Positions 60,132 to 64,000 of a stretch of 64,000 nt of DNA are shown one piece after another (the stretch's first letter is position 1; each line of letters begins with the position of its first letter). Source of the stretch: Myxococcus fulvus. GTDB lineage: Bacteria; Myxococcota; Myxococcia; Myxococcales; Myxococcaceae. A program made the translations under genes and the position numbers. Location: positions 62,001 to 126,000 of the forward strand of contig NZ_FOIB01000003.1 in assembly GCF_900111765.1 (NCBI RefSeq), written 5' to 3'. The notes under the pieces are model-generated. The model saw only the letters and a program-made list of their open reading frames with translations, did not search any database and had not been told where the DNA came from.

Positions 60132-61689
60132 GGGAGGGCTCCACCGAGGGGCGGGACTGCGCGAGGGAGAGGGCCAGCACGGCCATCGCCGTGCTCAGCA
60201 GCGGCACGTCGAAGGAGATGGGGCGAGGGCCCAGCTGGTCAGGGATGGAGACGAACTCTCCCGTCCGCGGGTCTTGTTGGTGCAGGAGATACCCGGTGGC
60301 GCGCCGCCGGCACGAGGGCGGAATCCGGTCCGCGCATCGCGGCAGGGACAGGGCCGCCAGCGCGTAGGCGGTGCTCAAGCCATCCGGGACGGGCGCGGCG
60401 GCCGATTGCCTCCACCCGCCGTCCTCACCCTGGCTCTCCAGCAGGTAGCGCAGGGCGCGCTCGTGCACCAGGTCGGGAGGAAGTCCGGGCTCCGCCTGGT
60501 CGTGGCACTCCAGGGCCCACAGCACGCGGAAGATGCTGTACGACTCGCATTGGCTCCAGCTCGTCTCGAAGCGGCCATCGCTCCGTTGTCGCTCGCGAAG
60601 GAACTGTCGGGTCCTGTGCATCGCCGGACGCAGGTCGGGGCGGCGGTGGAGCATCAGGCCCTGCACCAGGAGGATGTTGGCGGTGAGCGTGATTTCGGAT
60701 TCAGCCTCGCGCTCGTAGGTGGGGTAACCGCCATCCTCTCGATGCAAGGCCTGGAAGTAGTCGAGCGCGCGATGGACGACGGGCTCGAAGAGGACCGCAT
60801 CCTCCTGGAGCAGGACCTGGGTACAGTTGGCGGTGCTGTCCGTATCCGTCTGCTGGACGCCATCCGTGAAGCCCCATCCGCCGTTGGGGTGCTGCCGTCT
60901 GGCGAGGAAGCGCGACACGTCCCGCCGCGCCTCGGGGAGCAACGCTCCCGCCTGGAGACTCAGGCCGATCATGGCGTTGAGCCACACGTCGACATCGTGG
61001 AGGAACGGGATGCCGCCGTCCTCCTGCTCCAGCAATCGGAGGAAGCGCAGGCCGCGAGAGAAGGCGGGGTGGGTGGGGCCCAGGGCCATCATGGTCACCA
61101 GGGTGATGAGCGACTGCTGCTCCCAGCTCCCGTTGGGGGCTTGTCGCGACTCGAGGAGGGCCAGGTCGCCCGCGGCTGGCGTGGACGTGCCTTTCGAGTG
61201 GCGCGCGTGGATGAGCCGTAGCGCGGCACCATAGGACTCGCTGAATCGATGGACCGCCCGCTCCGCGAAGTCCTCCGGAATCACGCCGGAGTGCTCCAGG
61301 CTCGTGAGCCCCAGCTCCACCATCACCATGAGCAGCAAGGCCTTCTTGCGACGCTTCGCGTACTCCAGGGTGCCCAGCAGGCGCTGAAGGGGCTCCAGGG
61401 CATCGTCGGTCCGTGCACGCCCCAGGGCGGCCAGGGCGAGAAGCCGGCTGAAATCATCCGTGTGGGCTTCGTGGCGGAGCAGATGGTCGCGCAGGCGCTG
61501 CTGCCACGCCGGGTCCAGGTCCGCGAGCTTCAGCACATGCAGGGTGAGCGCTGTCTCCAGGACGCGGCTTCGGGCCCGACCGCTGAAGCGGCCTTCCCCT
61601 TGGGATTGGAAGTGCTGGAGCAGGAAGCGGACCCCATGCGCCCGACCCGCCTCGATGTCGCGCCTGTCCGCATGAGCGCCGGGTCTCAT
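60121..61689 (-). CDS. Class II terpene cyclase, Rv3377c-like
   Basis: 522 residues from ATG 61689, with GGGAGG five bases upstream (a TTG at 61722 is a weaker alternative). It is all-helical with squalene-cyclase-type QW-like repeats (APNGSW, QEDGGIPF, QHPNGGWGF, REDGGYPTY, GEDGGWRQS). The class II active-site motif is present as D282-T-D284-S-T-A in the place of DCDTTS in Rv3377c halimadienyl diphosphate synthase, and of DxDD in other class II cyclases. GWGFTDG precedes it and SYSIFRVLWALE follows. It should protonate and cyclise geranylgeranyl or farnesyl diphosphate while keeping the diphosphate. Coupled to the Rv3378c-like gene by overlap. Confidence 0.83.
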   Translation of the reverse strand: MRPGAHADRRDIEAGRAHGVRFLLQHFQSQGEGRFSGRARSRVLETALTLHVLKLADLDPAWQQRLRDHLLRHEAHTDDFSRLLALAALGRARTDDALEPLQRLLGTLEYAKRRKKALLLMVMVELGLTSLEHSGVIPEDFAERAVHRFSESYGAALRLIHARHSKGTSTPAAGDLALLESRQAPNGSWEQQSLITLVTMMALGPTHPAFSRGLRFLRLLEQEDGGIPFLHDVDVWLNAMIGLSLQAGALLPEARRDVSRFLARRQHPNGGWGFTDGVQQTDTDSTANCTQVLLQEDAVLFEPVVHRALDYFQALHREDGGYPTYEREAESEITLTANILLVQGLMLHRRPDLRPAMHRTRQFLRERQRSDGRFETSWSQCESYSIFRVLWALECHDQAEPGLPPDLVHERALRYLLESQGEDGGWRQSAAAPVPDGLSTAYALAALSLPRCADRIPPSCRRRATGYLLHQQDPRTGEFVSIPDQLGPRPISFDVPLLSTAMAVLALSLAQSRPSVEPSHVD

Positions 61690-62033
61690 GGCGCCTCCCA
61701 TTCGCACCACGACAGGGTTCAAGCGAAAGGATGAGACGCGCGATGTTTCAGTGCAAGTGTTTCGGACATCGTCCTGGCATCCGAGGGTCAGATGTCAGGA
61801 TGTCTCGTCGCCCGCAGCTGAAGTCAGACATGCCCGCAGCCGGAGGGGAGGTGCCCCGCAGTCGACAGGGCGGGCATCAATCGGGTGCGCCTGGTGCGAT
61901 GGATCGCCAGGCATCGGCTCGGACCGTGACGCGACAAGGCCTTGCTCCAGCCACGTGCCGCTGCGCGGGGGCGTCAGCGGGCCTGGGGCGCCCGGACTCC
62001 CGCCGTGCCAGTCGGCACGGCGGGGGTGATGGC
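61690..62033. other. Intergenic region upstream of the terpene cyclase gene
   Basis: 344 bp without a supported gene. Near 61741-61771 the minus strand carries GAAACACTTGCACTGAAACAT with two GAAACA copies 14 bp apart, and a GATGTC repeat lies near 61789-61803. These direct repeats, 50-115 bp upstream of the cyclase start, could be operator sites. The PKD-gene terminator is at 61999-62024. Confidence 0.4.
61999..62024 (-). terminator. Perfect 11-bp hairpin after the PKD gene
   Basis: CCCGCCGTGCC (61999-62009) pairs perfectly with GGCACGGCGGG (62014-62024) around a 4-nt AGTC loop. It lies 10 nt beyond the stop of the minus-strand PKD gene. No T-run is present. Confidence 0.6.
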
Positions 62034-62423
62034 TCAGGTCGAGTCTCTGCCAGTCACCCACAGCGTGCGCCGCTCGACGCTGACGCCGTTGACGTTGTCC
62101 AGCGCGGTCACGGTGATGGTGTACGTGCCCGGCGACGAGTAGACGTGCTGGGTGATGATCTCGTTGCCCGCCACGCTGGCGGTGGCGCCATCGCCGAAGT
62201 CGACGACGAGATACGCCACGCTGCCGTCGGGGTCATACGCGCCGACGGAGACGTCGACCGCGAAGTTGGTGATGTAGTAGTTGATGTAGATCCAGGGCGT
62301 CTGGTTCGTGAGGGTGTTCTCCGGGCGCGTCGGCGAGCGCTCCTCCGTCGGCGCGGCCGAAGCGCCTGCCGCGGAGCCGAGCAGCAGGGTGGCGGATAGA
62401 ACGGGAACCATCATGTATCGCAT
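62034..62423 (-). CDS. Small exported PKD-domain protein
   Basis: 129 residues from ATG 62423 (GAAGGAG six bases upstream; ATG 62429 just ahead is less well spaced). The signal peptide is MRYMMVPVLSATLLLGSAAGASA. The mature part is one PKD-type Ig-like domain (DFGDGATASVAGNEIITQHV, then YSSPGTYTITVTALDNVNG), normally found as a module of secreted enzymes. Here it stands alone. Possible roles are surface attachment or cell-wall binding. Four Trp/Tyr residues near the N-terminus (PWIYINYYITNF) precede the domain. Confidence 0.8.
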   Translation of the reverse strand: MRYMMVPVLSATLLLGSAAGASAAPTEERSPTRPENTLTNQTPWIYINYYITNFAVDVSVGAYDPDGSVAYLVVDFGDGATASVAGNEIITQHVYSSPGTYTITVTALDNVNGVSVERRTLWVTGRDST

Positions 62424-62626
62424 GAGCATCTCCTTCGTCTGATGCCGCGAGTGCTCGCGGCGGTGCGGGGGCCCTGGAGGAGTCCGCAAGGGGCTCCTGT
62501 TCATGCCGCGTGGATGTCAGGGATTGTAGAGGGCCACTCGGTGGCCACGGAAGGACCGGGGACGTTCGGTCCCACGAGTCCAAGCCGGACCCTGGTGAAC
62601 TGGGCCGCACTTCTGCGTGTGGAACC

Positions 62627-64000
62627 TCAAGGGGACTTCGTATGGCTCCCGGGCTTGGGCGGCGACACCGACAGCTCGGGAATCTGGATGCTGTCCGACC
62701 ACAGCAGGGGCGCGCCCTTGCTCAGCCCAATCTCCATGCGCTTGTTCGTGACGGAGGAGACATCCGAGCGCGAGAGGAAGACGGAGGGCTGGAGGCTCGC
62801 GGGCACCTTGTGTGGCGTCAGCATGTCGTGGGTCAGGAGCGTGCCTGGAGGCACATCCCGGGCCGCGGCGGCGATGTCCACCGCGTCGGGAAAGTCTCCC
62901 TGCGCGATTCCCTTCTCGAAGACGAGCTGCCTGGCCACGGAGCCATCCGCCTCGAGCCACTTCCAGGTCCCGTGAGGAAGACCCTGGGAGAAGGTCGCGT
63001 GCAATTGCTCGCCTCGCTCACGACCCCGAAGCGTCCAGAGCCCTTCTCGTCGCCCGTTCACGAAGTCACCCTGGGCTATCGTCGCCCCATCGGGCTCCCA
63101 CTCCACGAAGGGGCCGTGGGGTTTGCCGGCCACGAAGGTCAGCTCGCAGCTCGCCACGCCCTCATTCCATGCCTTCCAACGGCCGGTGCGCTGACCATCT
63201 GCATAGGCTCCCTCCCATTCGAGTCCGGGCTTCATCCGATGCCAGGCCTGGAGAGGGCCGTGGCGCCGGCCATCCGGCAGCTCGCAATAGGCGACCCAGC
63301 CCGGCATGAGGGATGTCCATTGCGCGCCGCCGGGAGCGCCTTCCACGCGTCGCGTGCCCTTGGGACAGACGAGCGCGGCGGCCTCGGCGGGTCCCTTCGT
63401 CGCGTAGCGGTTGCCCGCGTCCTCGAAGAGCCAGTCACACCGGGGCTCGCTGGCGTAGGGCGCCAGTCGCGGGTAGCGCAGCACGTCTCCCTCGAGCATT
63501 GTCTCCAGCAGTCGGGTGCCCACCACCGCGTCGATGGCGTCCGCGGAGACCCAATACCGACTGGCGAACGCCGAAGGGACGGTGAGCGGGGTCAGCATCT
63601 TCCGCTTCAGTACGGTGCCCGCGAGCAGGGCTTCAGAGGCCACGAGGACGGTCTGCGTCGCGGCGGGCTTCACGGGAGCGCTCGGATAGGCGCGCCGCAT
63701 CCTCCGGGCCGCCTCGATGCGGTCGCAGTAGGGCTGGTAGTCGGTGGGATTCCTGTAGATGGCGCTGAAGTGTCCCCACTGGAGCGCCTCGCCCGCGTCC
63801 AGCGGCTCGAGGATGCGCTGCCCGACGACATAGGCGGCGCCGTCCTCGTGGACGCGCGCCTCGAACGGAAGCTCGGAGGGATAGGATTTTCGTTGGCCCA
63901 CCATCTCCCAGGTGAGCACGGTGCCCGCTGGCAGGGCACGCATGGCGACGACCACCGCCCGGTCGGCCTCCGCGAGGGCGGGGAGGGAGAAGGCACACAG
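62627..64000 (-). CDS. Exported SAF/MORN-repeat protein, N-terminus beyond window
   Basis: The frame stays open through position 64000, where LCAFSLPALAEADR looks like the end of a signal peptide, so only a few residues are missing. Three SAF-like modules are visible: VVVAMRALPAGTVLTWEMV, TVLVASEALLAGTVLKRKML, and AAAARDVPPGTLLTHDMLTP, each with a following VVGQR/VVGTR/VTNKR segment. MORN-like repeats lie between the second and third SAF (GPLQAWHRMKPGLEWEGAY, GPFVEWEPDGATIAQGDFVN, GTWKWLEADGSV). SAF domains occur in CpaB/FlgA pilus and flagellar chaperones. The combination is unusual and the role is unknown. Confidence 0.8.
   Translation of the reverse strand: MCAFSLPALAEADRAVVVAMRALPAGTVLTWEMVGQRKSYPSELPFEARVHEDGAAYVVGQRILEPLDAGEALQWGHFSAIYRNPTDYQPYCDRIEAARRMRRAYPSAPVKPAATQTVLVASEALLAGTVLKRKMLTPLTVPSAFASRYWVSADAIDAVVGTRLLETMLEGDVLRYPRLAPYASEPRCDWLFEDAGNRYATKGPAEAAALVCPKGTRRVEGAPGGAQWTSLMPGWVAYCELPDGRRHGPLQAWHRMKPGLEWEGAYADGQRTGRWKAWNEGVASCELTFVAGKPHGPFVEWEPDGATIAQGDFVNGRREGLWTLRGRERGEQLHATFSQGLPHGTWKWLEADGSVARQLVFEKGIAQGDFPDAVDIAAAARDVPPGTLLTHDMLTPHKVPASLQPSVFLSRSDVSSVTNKRMEIGLSKGAPLLWSDSIQIPELSVSPPKPGSHTKSP

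Noticed and set aside
58025..61689. Simple squalene-hopene cyclase locus
   Set aside because: The cyclase lacks the DxDD motif, is shorter than typical SHC, and is coupled to a cis-prenyltransferase-fold gene, not to hopanoid genes.
1..64000. tRNA, rRNA, insertion sequences, prophage or integrase genes
   Set aside because: None seen on reading both strands; no transposase motifs, att-like duplications or tRNA-like cloverleaf sequences were found by eye.

Overview
The window is a GC-rich, gene-dense stretch with strong third-position GC bias. Its content points to a Myxococcus-like member of the Myxococcaceae. Pointers are a complete eight-gene nfs-type (Glt/Agl-related) envelope machine, an RpoH/SigC-type sigma factor, a sigma54 activator, many lipoproteins, and several protein families met mainly in myxobacteria (DUF6310, DUF5953, TIGR02996). 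All family names are from reading motifs by eye; nothing was searched.

Layout. 1-2.3 kb: the 5' part of an unknown gene, then two small paralogous four-cysteine secreted proteins flanking a membrane-anchored helical protein. 2.3-6.3 kb: an OPT-family transporter and an RpoH-like sigma factor. 6.3-10.4 kb: a tight moxR/DUF58/transglutaminase operon. 10.4-15.2 kb: STAS protein, lytic transglycosylase, tiny DUF5670-like membrane protein, zinc-ribbon protein, HupE/UreJ-like protein and two helical proteins. 15.3-16.15 kb: a stand-alone rplC (L3) with its own promoter and terminator. 16.4-28.9 kb: the nfsABCDEFGH locus, cut by hairpins into ABC, DE, FG and H. 29-36.2 kb: a propeller-like protein, typA/bipA, an alpha/beta hydrolase coupled to a PocR-domain sigma54 activator, and a zinc-type CDF exporter.

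36.2-46 kb is an accessory, partly decayed zone. It holds a DUF5953 gene coupled to a frameshifted DUF6310 lipoprotein (a possible nuclease/immunity pair), a truncated FG-GAP-like gene running tail-to-tail into a truncated SpvB/Rhs-type gene, DUF1801, GRAM and lipoprotein genes, and a HEIGH-type metallopeptidase with seven 55-residue repeats. Three apparent one-base deletions lie here, each in a short G/C run.

45.9-52.9 kb: a four-gene operon of exported proteins (two CxxCH heme-site lipoproteins, a Tat-exported DUF1501 protein, a kelch/Ig-like lipoprotein), divergent from a PadR regulator with a perfect palindrome in its promoter. 53.8-57.9 kb: small lipoproteins, a DUF6345 protein with a caspase-like His/Cys pattern, and a TIGR02996 protein. 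58-61.7 kb: a terpene locus with a cytochrome P450, a homologue of the mycobacterial tuberculosinol synthase Rv3378c, and a class II terpene cyclase resembling Rv3377c. 62-64 kb: a PKD-domain secreted protein and an exported SAF-SAF-MORN-SAF protein cut by the window edge.

The best candidate for something undescribed is the terpene locus: a Rv3377c/Rv3378c-type pair outside mycobacteria, with changed catalytic residues and an adjacent P450.
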